A DNA stretch of 64,000 nucleotides from Homoserinimonas sp044769865 (lineage in GTDB: Bacteria > Actinomycetota > Actinomycetes > Actinomycetales > Microbacteriaceae). Position 1 is the stretch's first letter; each line of letters starts with the position of its first letter. Positions 8,423 to 17,322 of the stretch are shown here, piece by piece. The DNA is taken from contig NZ_JBIZWA010000001.1 in NCBI RefSeq assembly GCF_044769865.1, positions 930,001 through 994,000 on the forward strand. Direction: 5' to 3'. The position numbers and the translations under genes were made by a program. Under the pieces are notes generated by a model. That model saw only the letters and a program-made list of their open reading frames with translations, was not told the origin of the DNA and searched no databases.

Positions 8423-8938
8423 ATGAGCGAACTGACACTCCTGCTCCTCAAGCTGGGCTTCCTGCTGCTCCTCTGGGCGTTCATTTTTGCGATCGTCTAC
8501 GCCCTGCGCTCCGACCTCTTCGGCGAGCGCGTGCGACGGATGCCTGCCCAGGCCAGTGCTGCGGAGGCTCCCCCCTATGAGGCTCCTGTTGCGGAGCCGG
8601 CGCCGCGCCCTGTCGCCGCTGGTTCGCCGACGGGCGGTGGGTCTGGCGTGGCACGGCGTCTCGTCATCACGTCTGGTGCGAAGGCCGGCACGGAGTTGAC
8701 GCTCGACGACCAGCCGCTCACGATCGGGCGCTCGGGTGACAGTGGACTTGTGATTCGCGACGACTACACGTCGACGCACCACGCTCGCCTGATGCTGTGG
8801 GGCGACGAGTGGGTCATCCAGGACCTCGATTCCACCAACGGCACCTTCCTTGAGGGCAAGCGCGTGATGGCCCCGACCCCCGTGCCCATCGGGGCGAGCG
8901 TCAAGATCGGCACGACGAGCTTCGAGCTGCGGCGGTAG
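8423..8938 (+). CDS. fhaB: FhaB/FipA: membrane-anchored FHA domain protein
   Basis: Small FHA protein (171 residues) with an N-terminal membrane segment (about 5-28, LTLLLLKLGFLLLLWAFIF). A variable Pro/Ala-rich linker follows, then a C-terminal FHA domain (about 75-168) with the expected TIGRSGDSG, STHHARL and DLDSTNGTFLEG motifs. In mycobacteria this protein (FipA/FhaB) is phosphorylated by PknA/PknB and supports division under stress. The start codon abuts the fhaA stop with no gap, so the two are translationally coupled. The phosphatase gene follows after 2 bp. Confidence 0.93.
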   Translation: MSELTLLLLKLGFLLLLWAFIFAIVYALRSDLFGERVRRMPAQASAAEAPPYEAPVAEPAPRPVAAGSPTGGGSGVARRLVITSGAKAGTELTLDDQPLTIGRSGDSGLVIRDDYTSTHHARLMLWGDEWVIQDLDSTNGTFLEGKRVMAPTPVPIGASVKIGTTSFELRR

Positions 8939-8940
8939 GC

Positions 8941-10176
8941 GTGTCGACAACCGTCAAGAGCGCCGCGGTCTCGCACGTCGGCAAGATCCGGTCCAACAAC
9001 CAAGACTCGGGTTATGCCGGCCGTCAGCTCTTCGTGGTCGCCGACGGCATGGGTGGTCACGCGGGCGGTGACATCGCATCCGCTATCGCCGTGAACCGCA
9101 TCGCGGAGGCCGACCGCGCCTTCAACAGCGCCCATGACGCCGAGTTCGCGCTCCAGTCCGCGCTCATCGCGGCGAACTCGCTCATCGCCGAGACGGTCTT
9201 CGACCATCCCGAGCTGACCGGCATGGGCACGACCGTGACGGCGATCCTGCGGGTCGACCACCAGCTGGCCATCGCGCACATCGGCGACTCGCGCCTCTAC
9301 CTCTACCGCGCCGGCGTGCTCGAGCAGGTCACGATCGACCACACCTTCGTGCAGCGGCTCGTCGACAGCGGCCGCATCACGGCGGAGGAAGCGGCCGTGC
9401 ATCCGCGGCGCTCGGTGCTCATGCGCGTGCTGGGCGATGTCGAGGCGTCGCCCGAGATCGACACGGCGATCGTCGAGACCGAACCGGGCGATCGCTGGGT
9501 GCTGTGTTCCGACGGGCTCAGCAGCTACGTGACCGAGGAGAAGATCGCAGCGACGCTCAAGTCGCACCCCTCCCCCAAGGATGCCGCCGAGCGCCTCGTG
9601 CGTGAGAGCCTCGACCAGGGCGCGCCTGACAACGTCACGGTTGTTGTGGTCGACGTCGACCACACGCCCGACTCCGCATCGAACCCGCCCGTCACGGTCG
9701 GTTCCGCCGCGCTTCCGCTCAGCTTCGAATCGGATGCGGGCCGCAAGCCCCTGCGCCTGCCCACCCTTCTCCTGCACCCCCTCAAGGCCGCGCCGGAGGA
9801 CAGCCACTTCGAGCCCGAGTCCGACGAGTACCTGCAGGAGCTCATCGCTGAGGACCGGCGCCGCGCCATCCGTCGTCGCGTGACCTGGCTCGTCTCGGTC
9901 GGGCTCATCGCCGCGCTGATCGTGACGGGTCTCGTCGTCGGCTACCGCTGGACGCAGACCCGCTACTACGTGGGCGCGAACGGCAACACGGTCGCGATCT
10001 TCAAGGGCGTGCAGCAGGGCATCGGGCCGATCTCGCTCTCCGAGATCCACGCCGAGACGAGCATCCGCGTTGACTCGCTCTCGGACTTCGAGCGTCGTCA
10101 GGTGCTCGACACCATCACCGCCCGCGACCTCGACGACGCTCGCGACATCATCGACAGGCTTGACCATGACGACTGA
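8941..10176 (+). CDS. pstP: PstP: PP2C-type Ser/Thr protein phosphatase
   Basis: Membrane-anchored metal-dependent phosphatase that reverses PknA/PknB phosphorylation. Of 411 residues, about 1-240 form the PP2C domain with metal-binding motifs NNQDSGY, VADGMGGHAGG, HIGDSRLYLYR, VLCSDGL and GAPDNVTVVVVD. One membrane segment lies near 315-335 (VTWLVSVGLIAALIVTGLVVG), followed by a short extracytoplasmic tail of about 75 residues. GTG start directly after fhaB. The end overlaps rodA by 11 bp. Gene order fhaA-fhaB-pstP-rodA-pbpA-pknA-pknB is the standard actinobacterial arrangement. Confidence 0.95.
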   Translation: MSTTVKSAAVSHVGKIRSNNQDSGYAGRQLFVVADGMGGHAGGDIASAIAVNRIAEADRAFNSAHDAEFALQSALIAANSLIAETVFDHPELTGMGTTVTAILRVDHQLAIAHIGDSRLYLYRAGVLEQVTIDHTFVQRLVDSGRITAEEAAVHPRRSVLMRVLGDVEASPEIDTAIVETEPGDRWVLCSDGLSSYVTEEKIAATLKSHPSPKDAAERLVRESLDQGAPDNVTVVVVDVDHTPDSASNPPVTVGSAALPLSFESDAGRKPLRLPTLLLHPLKAAPEDSHFEPESDEYLQELIAEDRRRAIRRRVTWLVSVGLIAALIVTGLVVGYRWTQTRYYVGANGNTVAIFKGVQQGIGPISLSEIHAETSIRVDSLSDFERRQVLDTITARDLDDARDIIDRLDHDD

Positions 10177-11548
10177 TACCGCCTCGGCCGCGACCGACAC
10201 CACGAGCATCCGCGTGCGGCTGCGCCAGCCGGCGCGCCTGCGCAATCTCGAGTTGATCCTCGTGCTCGTCGCCTGCGGCATCAACGGCGCCTCGATGGCG
10301 CTCGTGCAGCTGGGCGTGAACGGCGCGGTGGACACGAGCGTCATCCTCGTCGCGGGCAGCCTCGCGGTGCTGGTGTTGGCGATGCACCTCGTGCTGCGGG
10401 TCACAGCGCCACAGGCTGACCCGTTCATCCTGCCCATCGTGACGCTGCTCAACGGCCTGGGCATCGCGCAGATCTACAGAATCGACCTCGCGGAGGGCTT
10501 CAGCGGGTGGGATGCCGCGGGCGTCCGCCAGATCGCTTGGTCGGCGATCGCCATCCTCGCCGCCATCGGCGTCGTCATCGCGATTCGCAATCACCGGGTG
10601 CTGCAGCGCTACCGCTTCATCTCGATGTTCATGGGAATCGTGCTCCTCTTGCTGCCCATGCTGCCGTTAATTGGCCATGAGGTCTATGGGGCGCAGATCT
10701 GGATCCGGGTCGGCGGTTTCACCTTCCAGCCGGGCGAGCTAGCGAAGATCGCCCTCGCTATCTTCTTCGCCGCCTACCTCGTCGAGAGCCGCGACAGCCT
10801 GTCGATGGTCGGTAAGAAGGTCCTCGGCATGCGGTTTCCGCGGGCACGCGACCTCGGTCCGATCCTCGTCATCTGGGCGGCCGCGATGGCAGTGCTCATC
10901 TTCCAGCGCGACCTCGGCACCTCGCTCCTCTACTTCGGCCTCTTCCTCGTCATGATCTATGTCGCGACGGGACGGGCGAGCTGGATCCTCATGGGGCTCG
11001 GGCTCTTCATCGGCGGCGCTGTCCTCGCGAGCCAACTTCTCGGCTACGTTGGCGGTCGCTTCCGCGGCTGGCTCGACCCCTTCAACCAGGAGGTCTACGA
11101 CGCGGTCGGCGGCAGCTGGCAGCTTGTGCAGGGACTCTTCGGCATCGCCAACGGCGGGCTCATCGGCACGGGCCTCGGCCAGGGTCGGCCCGACCTCGTG
11201 GCGCTCGCCCAAAGCGACTTCATCATCGCAAGCCTCACGGAGGAGCTCGGACTCACGGGACTCTTCGCTATCCTCGCGCTGTACCTCCTCTTCGTTTCGC
11301 GCGGGTTCCGCATCGGCTTCGCCGGTCAGGATGATTTCGGCCGCCTGCTCGGCGTCGGCCTTGCCTTCGTCGTGGCACTCCAGGTCTTCATCGTCGTCGG
11401 CGGCGTGACGCGCGTCATCCCGCTCACCGGCCTCACGGCGCCCTTCCTCGCGGCCGGTGGCTCCTCGCTCGTGGCCAACTGGATCATTGCGGCGATCCTG
11501 CTGCGCCTCTCCGACACGATTCGCAACCAGGCGAGATTGGTGGTGTGA
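10166..11548 (+). CDS. rodA: RodA/FtsW-type SEDS peptidoglycan glycosyltransferase
   Basis: Membrane polymerase of lipid II for peptidoglycan elongation; works with the class B PBP encoded next. The 460-residue product has about ten to twelve membrane segments after a 30-residue cytoplasmic start. SEDS signatures are present: FQPGELAKIALAIF, QRDLGTSLLYFG and the long extracytoplasmic loop with GLGQGRPDLVALAQSDFIIASLTEELG. ATG start inside the 3' end of pstP (11-bp overlap) chosen over an in-frame ATG further upstream, because it begins right before the conserved membrane region. Assigned as RodA rather than FtsW from the operon context. Confidence 0.94.
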   Translation: MTTDTASAATDTTSIRVRLRQPARLRNLELILVLVACGINGASMALVQLGVNGAVDTSVILVAGSLAVLVLAMHLVLRVTAPQADPFILPIVTLLNGLGIAQIYRIDLAEGFSGWDAAGVRQIAWSAIAILAAIGVVIAIRNHRVLQRYRFISMFMGIVLLLLPMLPLIGHEVYGAQIWIRVGGFTFQPGELAKIALAIFFAAYLVESRDSLSMVGKKVLGMRFPRARDLGPILVIWAAAMAVLIFQRDLGTSLLYFGLFLVMIYVATGRASWILMGLGLFIGGAVLASQLLGYVGGRFRGWLDPFNQEVYDAVGGSWQLVQGLFGIANGGLIGTGLGQGRPDLVALAQSDFIIASLTEELGLTGLFAILALYLLFVSRGFRIGFAGQDDFGRLLGVGLAFVVALQVFIVVGGVTRVIPLTGLTAPFLAAGGSSLVANWIIAAILLRLSDTIRNQARLVV

Positions 11549-11549
11549 C

Positions 11550-12989
11550 GTGAACAGGGAACTCAAGCGGGTCAGTGCGGCGGTGCTGCTCATGTTCGTG
11601 GCACTCTTTGCCTCTGGCACGGTCATCACGGTCTTCCAGGAGGAGAACCTGCGCGCCGACCCCCGCAATGTGCGCACGCTCTACGCGAGCTTCTCAGCCG
11701 AGCGCGGCCCGATCCTCGTTGACGGCGCCCCCGTCGCGGAGTCCACCCCCGTCGACACCGACTTCAAGTTCCAACGCGTCTACAACAACCCGCTGCTGTA
11801 CTCGCACGTCACGGGGTACTACACCCTCAACCAGGGCAATGCCGGCATCGAGGGTGCCCTCAACGACTACCTCACGGGCACGGCGAACGACCAGTTCTTC
11901 GACCAGCTGAGCTCGATCTTCACGGGCGCCTCCCCCAAGGGCGCCGCGGTCGAGCTCACGATCGACCCGGTCGTGCAGCAGGCTGCATGGGATGCCCTCG
12001 GCGACTATCGCGGGTCTATCGTCGCGATCGACCCGTCGACGGGTGCGATCCTCGCGATGGTCTCGAAGCCATCGTTCGACCCGAACCTCCTTGCGGCGCA
12101 CGATACGAGCTCGGTCATCTCGGCCCACGAGCAGCTCAGCGCCGATCCAACGTCACCGCTCGACAACCGCGCGATCGCCGGTGACCTCTACCATCCAGGA
12201 TCCGTTTTCAAGGTGCTCACGACGGCCGCGGCCCTCGACAGCGGCGCCTACAAGCCCGACACCGCCATCCCGAACCCGCCGACGCTCAAGCTGCCGCTCA
12301 GCAACTCGGTCATCTCAAACGCGGAGGGCGGCACGTGCGGCGGCGGCGAGACGGTGGCGCTGAGGGATGCCCTGCGGCTCTCCTGCAACATCCCCTTCGC
12401 CCAGGTCGGTTCCTCCCTGGGCGAGGATGTGCTCGGCGAGTACGCGGAAGCCTTCGGTTTCGGTGACCGTGTGCAGGTGCCCATGCCCGCCACCGCGAGC
12501 GTCTTCCCGGATGACATGGACGAGCCGCAGCTCATGCTGTCGTCCTTCGGGCAGGCGAGCGTGCGCACCACGCCGCTGCAGATCGCGATGGTGACGGCGG
12601 CGGTCGCCAACGGCGGCACGCTCATGCAGCCAACGCTCGTCGAGCGGATCCTCGCGCCGGACCTGACGGAACTCGTCGCGTTTGAGCCGAGCGTCTACAG
12701 CGAACCCATCAGTGCCGAGACGGCGGAGACGATGGTGCCGATGATGGTCGCGAACGTGGCCAATGGGGCTGCCAGTAATGCAAGAATGAACGGAGTCGAC
12801 GTGGGCGGTAAGACCGGCACGGCACAGAACTCGGAGGGGTCACCAAACACCCTTTGGTTCACGGGGTTCGCTCCCGCGTCAGACCCACAGATTGCGATCG
12901 CGGTCGTGGTCGAGAATGGTTCCGGTTTCGGCAACCAGGTCGCCGCGCCGATCGCCAAGAAGGTATTTGAGGCGGTGCTGAGCAAATGA
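11550..12989 (+). CDS. pbpA: PbpA: class B penicillin-binding protein (transpeptidase)
   Basis: Monofunctional D,D-transpeptidase cross-linking peptidoglycan, partner of RodA. The 479-residue product has an N-terminal membrane anchor (about 8-29). A pedestal domain follows, then a transpeptidase domain with all three catalytic motifs: SVFK with nucleophile S218, SCN at 278-280, and KTGTAQ at 421-426. GTG start lies one base after the rodA stop. The 3' end overlaps the kinase gene by ATGA. As a periplasmic-side enzyme it is a direct beta-lactam target. Confidence 0.95.
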   Translation: MNRELKRVSAAVLLMFVALFASGTVITVFQEENLRADPRNVRTLYASFSAERGPILVDGAPVAESTPVDTDFKFQRVYNNPLLYSHVTGYYTLNQGNAGIEGALNDYLTGTANDQFFDQLSSIFTGASPKGAAVELTIDPVVQQAAWDALGDYRGSIVAIDPSTGAILAMVSKPSFDPNLLAAHDTSSVISAHEQLSADPTSPLDNRAIAGDLYHPGSVFKVLTTAAALDSGAYKPDTAIPNPPTLKLPLSNSVISNAEGGTCGGGETVALRDALRLSCNIPFAQVGSSLGEDVLGEYAEAFGFGDRVQVPMPATASVFPDDMDEPQLMLSSFGQASVRTTPLQIAMVTAAVANGGTLMQPTLVERILAPDLTELVAFEPSVYSEPISAETAETMVPMMVANVANGAASNARMNGVDVGGKTGTAQNSEGSPNTLWFTGFAPASDPQIAIAVVVENGSGFGNQVAAPIAKKVFEAVLSK

Positions 12990-14725
12990 GACCCACGAGT
13001 GGCCTCACCTTCGGTGGTCGTTACCAACTGTCGAGCCGTGTCGCGATCGGCGGCATGGGCGAGGTGTGGCAAGCAACCGACCTGGTCATCGGTCGCACGG
13101 TCGCGATCAAGATCCTCAAGGACGAGTACCTGGGCGACCCCGGCTTCCTTGAGCGTTTCCGCGCGGAGGCACGGCACGCCGCCCTCGTCAACCACGAGGG
13201 CATCGCCAATGTCTTCGACTACGGCGAGGAAGACGGCAGCGCCTACCTCGTCATGGAACTCGTGCCGGGCGAGGCGCTCTCCACGATCCTCGAGCGGGAG
13301 CGCGTGCTCTCGACCGACCGCGTGCTCGACATCGTCGCCCAGACGGCGTCCGCTCTTCACGCCGCCCATGCCGCGGGCCTCGTGCACCGCGACATCAAGC
13401 CGGGCAACCTCCTGATTACACCCGACGGCCGCGTCAAGATCACCGACTTCGGCATCGCGCGCATCGCCGACCAGGTGCCGCTCACGGCAACAGGCCAGGT
13501 CATGGGCACAGTGCAGTACCTCTCGCCCGAACAAGCGAGCGGGCATCCGGCCTCCCCCACGACCGACATCTACTCGCTCGGCATCGTCGCCTACGAAGCT
13601 CTCGCTGGCCGTCGGCCCTTCACGGGCGAATCGCAGGTCGCGATCGCGATGGCCCAGATCAACGAGCAGCCGCCAGACCTCCCCGCGAACATCGCGGAGC
13701 CCGTGCGCAACCTCGTCTACTCGTGCATCGCCAAGAGCCCCGCCGAGCGCCCCGCCTCTGCGGCCCACCTCGCACGGGCGTCCCAGGCACTACGGCGCGG
13801 GGATGTCGCGGGCGCGACGGCCGCGGTCCCCGGCGTCGGCGGCACCGCCGGCTTCACAAGCCTCATCACGCCCGGCGCTGCCGACACCTCGGCGGCGACC
13901 CGTGTGCTTCCTGCGGCGGGCGCTGCCATGGGTGCGGGCGCTGCTCCGCAGTCCCGCGCGGAGGCCGCCGCAGCTGCTGGCGAGGAAGAGAAGAAACGCA
14001 ATCCGTGGACGTGGCCACTCATCGTGCTCGTCGGCGTGCTGCTCGTCGCCCTCATCGGCGTCATCATCGCGATGACGCTGTCACCAGACGATGACCCCAC
14101 ACCCTCGGAGACGACCACGAAGTCTGCGACCCCCCGCCCCTCGTCGGCGTCTCCGTCCCCCTCCGACACGAAGGTGCGGCTGACGGAGGCAGATTTCGTC
14201 GGCAAGACCGAGGCAGAAGCGCGCAGCATCCTCGAGGAGATGGAGCTCACTCCCGACATCACGCCGGGCGACTACGCACCGGAGCCGAATCAGGCTGGCC
14301 TCGTATATAGCGTGAACCCCACGGGCAGGCTCGACAAGGGCACGGTTGTCACGGTCAAGGTCTACGCCGAAATCCCGGCTCCGACCCCACCAGCCGCCCC
14401 CACCGGGCCAGCGAGCAATGTTGAGGTGCTGCCCGGCCAGAACGTGAACATCACGTGGCCCAGCTACCAGGGCTGCCCTCCCGGCACAACTCACACCGCC
14501 TACCGGGTGACGGTGAACGGCGCGACGCACTCGGTCTCGAACCCGATTGCACCCTCGACGACCAACATCACGCTCGTGTCTGACGCCCCGGGCACCGTGA
14601 CGTTCTCCTACCACGCGGAGTGCTCCGGCATCCGCTCGCCCGAGTCTCCCCAGATCAGCTACATCGTAAGCCCCGAAGAGGAGACGCCTCCGCCGCCCGG
14701 CGACGGCGAGGGTGAGGGCGAGTAG
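12986..14725 (+). CDS. pknA: PknA-position Ser/Thr kinase with one PASTA and an Ig-like C-terminal domain
   Basis: Transmembrane Ser/Thr kinase, 579 residues, in the pknA position. The kinase domain (about 11-270) has the catalytic Lys at 42 (VAIKIL), HRDIKPGN (D136) and DFG (D154), with the activation loop Thr/Pro-rich. A low-complexity Ala-rich stretch is followed by one membrane segment (about 342-365). A Ser/Pro-rich linker leads to one PASTA-like repeat (about 397-462). The last ~100 residues (470-570) look like an Ig/fibronectin-type sandwich with two cysteines (C497, C546) that could form a disulfide. Mycobacterial PknA has no such ectodomain. Start overlaps the pbpA stop (ATGA). Confidence 0.9.
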   Translation: MRPTSGLTFGGRYQLSSRVAIGGMGEVWQATDLVIGRTVAIKILKDEYLGDPGFLERFRAEARHAALVNHEGIANVFDYGEEDGSAYLVMELVPGEALSTILERERVLSTDRVLDIVAQTASALHAAHAAGLVHRDIKPGNLLITPDGRVKITDFGIARIADQVPLTATGQVMGTVQYLSPEQASGHPASPTTDIYSLGIVAYEALAGRRPFTGESQVAIAMAQINEQPPDLPANIAEPVRNLVYSCIAKSPAERPASAAHLARASQALRRGDVAGATAAVPGVGGTAGFTSLITPGAADTSAATRVLPAAGAAMGAGAAPQSRAEAAAAAGEEEKKRNPWTWPLIVLVGVLLVALIGVIIAMTLSPDDDPTPSETTTKSATPRPSSASPSPSDTKVRLTEADFVGKTEAEARSILEEMELTPDITPGDYAPEPNQAGLVYSVNPTGRLDKGTVVTVKVYAEIPAPTPPAAPTGPASNVEVLPGQNVNITWPSYQGCPPGTTHTAYRVTVNGATHSVSNPIAPSTTNITLVSDAPGTVTFSYHAECSGIRSPESPQISYIVSPEEETPPPPGDGEGEGE

Positions 14726-14762
14726 ACCGCTCGGCGCCGCAGGGAGACGCCCATGCAGCGAA

Positions 14763-14768
14763 TAGACT
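14763..14768 (+). promoter_or_regulatory. Internal -10 box before pknB
   Basis: TAGACT in the 75-bp pknA-pknB gap would start a transcript at about 14775. The GGAGAGAG ribosome-binding site for the TTG start lies 20 nt downstream, so pknB may also be expressed separately from the upstream operon. Confidence 0.35.
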
Positions 14769-14800
14769 GCTAGGCGTCGCCTATTCACCTGGAGAGAGAA

Positions 14801-16495
14801 TTGACTGAAGATACTCGGCTGCTCGCCGGCAGGTATCAGATCGGCAAGCTCATCGGCCGGGGCGGCATGGCCGACGTGCACGTGGGCACCGACACCCGGC
14901 TCGGGCGGCGCGTGGCGATCAAGCTGCTCAAGCCCTCTCTCGCAACCGACCCCAACTTCCGCCTGCTCTTCCGCGAAGAGGCGCAGAAGGCGGCACGGAT
15001 GGCGCACCCCACGATCGTCCGCGTCTACGACGCCGGCGAGGAGACGGTCGCCGACGAGAACGGCATCGAGACGCAGGTGCCCTTCATCGTCATGGAGTAT
15101 GTCGACGGGCGACTGCTCAAGGACATCATCGCCGACGGCCCCCTCGAGCCGCGCGAGGCCGTGCGCATCGTCGACGGCATCCTGACGGCCCTCGAATACA
15201 GCCACCGCGCGCTCGTCGTGCACCGCGACATCAAGCCCGGCAACGTCATGGTGACGCACAACGGCCAGGTCAAGGTCATGGACTTCGGCATCGCGCGCGC
15301 CGTGAGCGACAACTCCGCGACCGTTGCCGACACGAGCAAGGTGCTCGGCACGGCCCAGTACTTCTCGCCCGAGCAGGCGAAGGGCGAGACGGTGGATGCC
15401 CGCACCGACCTCTATTCGACAGGCATCGTGCTCTTCGAGATGCTGACTGGCCAGCCGCCGTTCCGCGGCGACCGGGCGGCCGCCGTCGCCTACCAGCACA
15501 TCAGCGAGGCGCCGCTTCCCCCGAGCTCGCTCAATCCCAAGGTTTCCCCCGCCCTCGACGTCGTCGTGCTGCACGCGCTCGAGAAAGACAAGTTCGAACG
15601 CTTCCAGACGGCGGCGGAGTTCCGCGAGGAGGTCGAGCTCGCGGCATCCGGTGAGGTCCCGACCCGCAAGGTGCCCGCGGCAAGTGACTTCAACGCAACG
15701 CTCTTCGGCGTGAACCCGACGGCAGCGGCCGGCTCCGAGGCCGCGATCCGACAGCTCTCCGCTGAGAACACGGAACGCGCCGTGCGCACCCAGAACCGAC
15801 CGCCCGTGGCATGGATCTGGGCCGGAGTCGCGGTCATCGCCGCCATGCTCGTCGCCCTCGCGATCTGGGTCGTGAACCTGCCGCCGAGCACGATCGGCAA
15901 CTCGATCTCCGTCGAGGTTCCCGACATCGTCGGGCAGCAATACGAGAGCGGCGCACAGGAGATGCAGGATGCGGGCCTCACCCCGTCGCGCATCGACACC
16001 GCAAGCGACGATGTGCCGCGCGGGGAGGTCATCCGCACCGACCCGACGCCTGGCACGAGGGTTGCCGCTGAGCAGACCATCCGCATCTACGTGTCGCAGG
16101 GCCCAGCATCCGTCTCGGTGCCTTCGCTGTCGAACCTCACGCAGGAGGCCGCAACTCAGGCCCTCGCCGACCGCAAACTCGAGGTCGGTGCGGTCAGCGA
16201 GGAGAACTCCTCGACCCTGCCGCCGGGCACGGTCATCCGAAGCGTTCCCGACGCCGGCGCAATCGTGCAGGAGGGCGATTCGGTCGACCTTGTGGTCTCG
16301 AGCGGACTCGTGACGGTTCCGGATGTCGTGGGCCAGCAGAGCGACACGGCCAATGCCATGCTTCTCGCGCTGCAACTCACTCCAGTGGCGAACCCCGACC
16401 ACAACTGCAGGGGCAATATCGTGACGGGACAGAGCCTCGCGCCCGGTGACCACCCGCAGCAGTCGCAGGTGACGATCACCTACTGCGCGGGCTGA
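14801..16495 (+). CDS. pknB: PknB: PASTA-domain Ser/Thr protein kinase
   Basis: Master kinase of cell-wall growth and division; senses muropeptides or lipid II through extracytoplasmic PASTA repeats. The 564-residue product has a kinase domain (about 10-275) with the P-loop GRGGMADV, Lys41, HRDIKPGN (D143), DFG (D161) and activation-loop threonines T174 and T178 before GTAQYFSPEQ, the PknB-like autophosphorylation region. One membrane segment lies near 337-357. Three PASTA repeats follow (about 368-433, 434-500 and 501-564). Mycobacterial PknB has four. TTG start supported by GGAGAGAG. Last gene of the operon, convergent with pabA. Confidence 0.95.
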   Translation: MTEDTRLLAGRYQIGKLIGRGGMADVHVGTDTRLGRRVAIKLLKPSLATDPNFRLLFREEAQKAARMAHPTIVRVYDAGEETVADENGIETQVPFIVMEYVDGRLLKDIIADGPLEPREAVRIVDGILTALEYSHRALVVHRDIKPGNVMVTHNGQVKVMDFGIARAVSDNSATVADTSKVLGTAQYFSPEQAKGETVDARTDLYSTGIVLFEMLTGQPPFRGDRAAAVAYQHISEAPLPPSSLNPKVSPALDVVVLHALEKDKFERFQTAAEFREEVELAASGEVPTRKVPAASDFNATLFGVNPTAAAGSEAAIRQLSAENTERAVRTQNRPPVAWIWAGVAVIAAMLVALAIWVVNLPPSTIGNSISVEVPDIVGQQYESGAQEMQDAGLTPSRIDTASDDVPRGEVIRTDPTPGTRVAAEQTIRIYVSQGPASVSVPSLSNLTQEAATQALADRKLEVGAVSEENSSTLPPGTVIRSVPDAGAIVQEGDSVDLVVSSGLVTVPDVVGQQSDTANAMLLALQLTPVANPDHNCRGNIVTGQSLAPGDHPQQSQVTITYCAG

Positions 16496-16531
16496 GCCGG
16501 GCGGGGAGTCGGCCAGCGTGACGCATTGGTG

Positions 16532-17170
16532 TCAGGCGAGCGTGACGAGTGGCGCGAGCCCCTTGGCACGCTCGGGCGCCTCGGTGAGACCCGCGACGCT
16601 GAGCCAGTTCGCGAGCATCGCGTGACCGCCCTGCGTGAGCACTGACTCGGGGTGAAACTGCACGCCGAAGATCGGTGCGCTTGCGTGGCGCAGGCCCATG
16701 ATGACGCCGCCGTCCGTGCGGGCGTTGACCTCGAGTTCCTGGGGAACCGTCGAGTCGACGACCGCGAGCGAGTGATACCTGGTCGCCGTGAACGGCGCTG
16801 GAACCCCCTCGTAGAAGCCGCTGCCGTCGTGCTCGACGAGTGAGGTCTTGCCGTGCATCAGTTCGTCGGCGTGGGTCACAACCCCGCCGAAGGCCTCGGC
16901 GATCGCCTGGTGCCCGAGGCAGACCCCCAGCAGGGGAGTTCCCGAGTCGAGTGCCGCATGCACCATCGTGATCGAGACGCCGGCCTTCGCGGGCGTGCCG
17001 GGGCCGGGTGAGAGCAACACCGCGTCGTATTCTGCGAGGCGTGCGGCCGCATCGTGGGGAGCGAAGGCATCATTACGCACGACATCCGTCTCGGCGCCGA
17101 GCTGCAGCAGGTAGCCGTTCAGCGTGTAGACGAAGCTGTCGTAGTTGTCGATGACGAGCACCTTGGTCAT
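16532..17170 (-). CDS. pabA: Class I glutamine amidotransferase, PabA/TrpG (aminodeoxychorismate/anthranilate synthase component II)
   Basis: Releases ammonia from glutamine for the synthesis of 4-amino-4-deoxychorismate (folate) or anthranilate (tryptophan). The 212-residue product has the class I triad: nucleophile Cys in GVCLGHQAIAEAFGG and His/Glu in FGVQFHPESVLTQGG. The N-terminus is VLVIDNYDSFVYTL. No synthase (component I) gene is adjacent, so PabA and TrpG roles cannot be separated; an orphan next to pknB is commonly annotated PabA-like. Start overlaps the stop of the small membrane protein gene by 4 bp. Confidence 0.9.
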   Translation of the reverse strand: MTKVLVIDNYDSFVYTLNGYLLQLGAETDVVRNDAFAPHDAAARLAEYDAVLLSPGPGTPAKAGVSITMVHAALDSGTPLLGVCLGHQAIAEAFGGVVTHADELMHGKTSLVEHDGSGFYEGVPAPFTATRYHSLAVVDSTVPQELEVNARTDGGVIMGLRHASAPIFGVQFHPESVLTQGGHAMLANWLSVAGLTEAPERAKGLAPLVTLA

Positions 17171-17322
17171 TCGACGGTCACCTCCGGAGCTTCAATGAAT
17201 GTGCTGACCCAGGGAAAGAGCCAGAGCACGAGGGCCGTCAAGACGGCCGCGACAATGATGATTGCAAGCAGGATGCGCAACCAGAGCGGTCCCGGCAGCA
17301 TCCGCCACAGTGCAGCGTACAT
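17167..17322 (-). CDS. Small single-pass membrane protein
   Basis: A 51-residue protein with one long hydrophobic segment (about residues 13-36: PLWLRILLAIIIVAAVLTAL) and an acidic C-terminal tail. It is locked in an operon: its ATG overlaps the sortase stop by one base and its stop overlaps the pabA start by four. This arrangement supports real translation. The start at MYAALWRM was chosen for that coupling; 21 upstream in-frame codons overlap the sortase gene and look unlike a protein. I recognise no named family. A role beside the sortase in the membrane is inference from position only. Confidence 0.75.
   Translation of the reverse strand: MYAALWRMLPGPLWLRILLAIIIVAAVLTALVLWLFPWVSTFIEAPEVTVE

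Noticed and set aside
14081..16453. 790-codon open frame on the minus strand opposite pknA and pknB
   Set aside because: Antisense of two clearly conserved kinase genes. Its composition (Arg/Gly/His/Val-rich, no domain) is typical of high-GC shadow frames.
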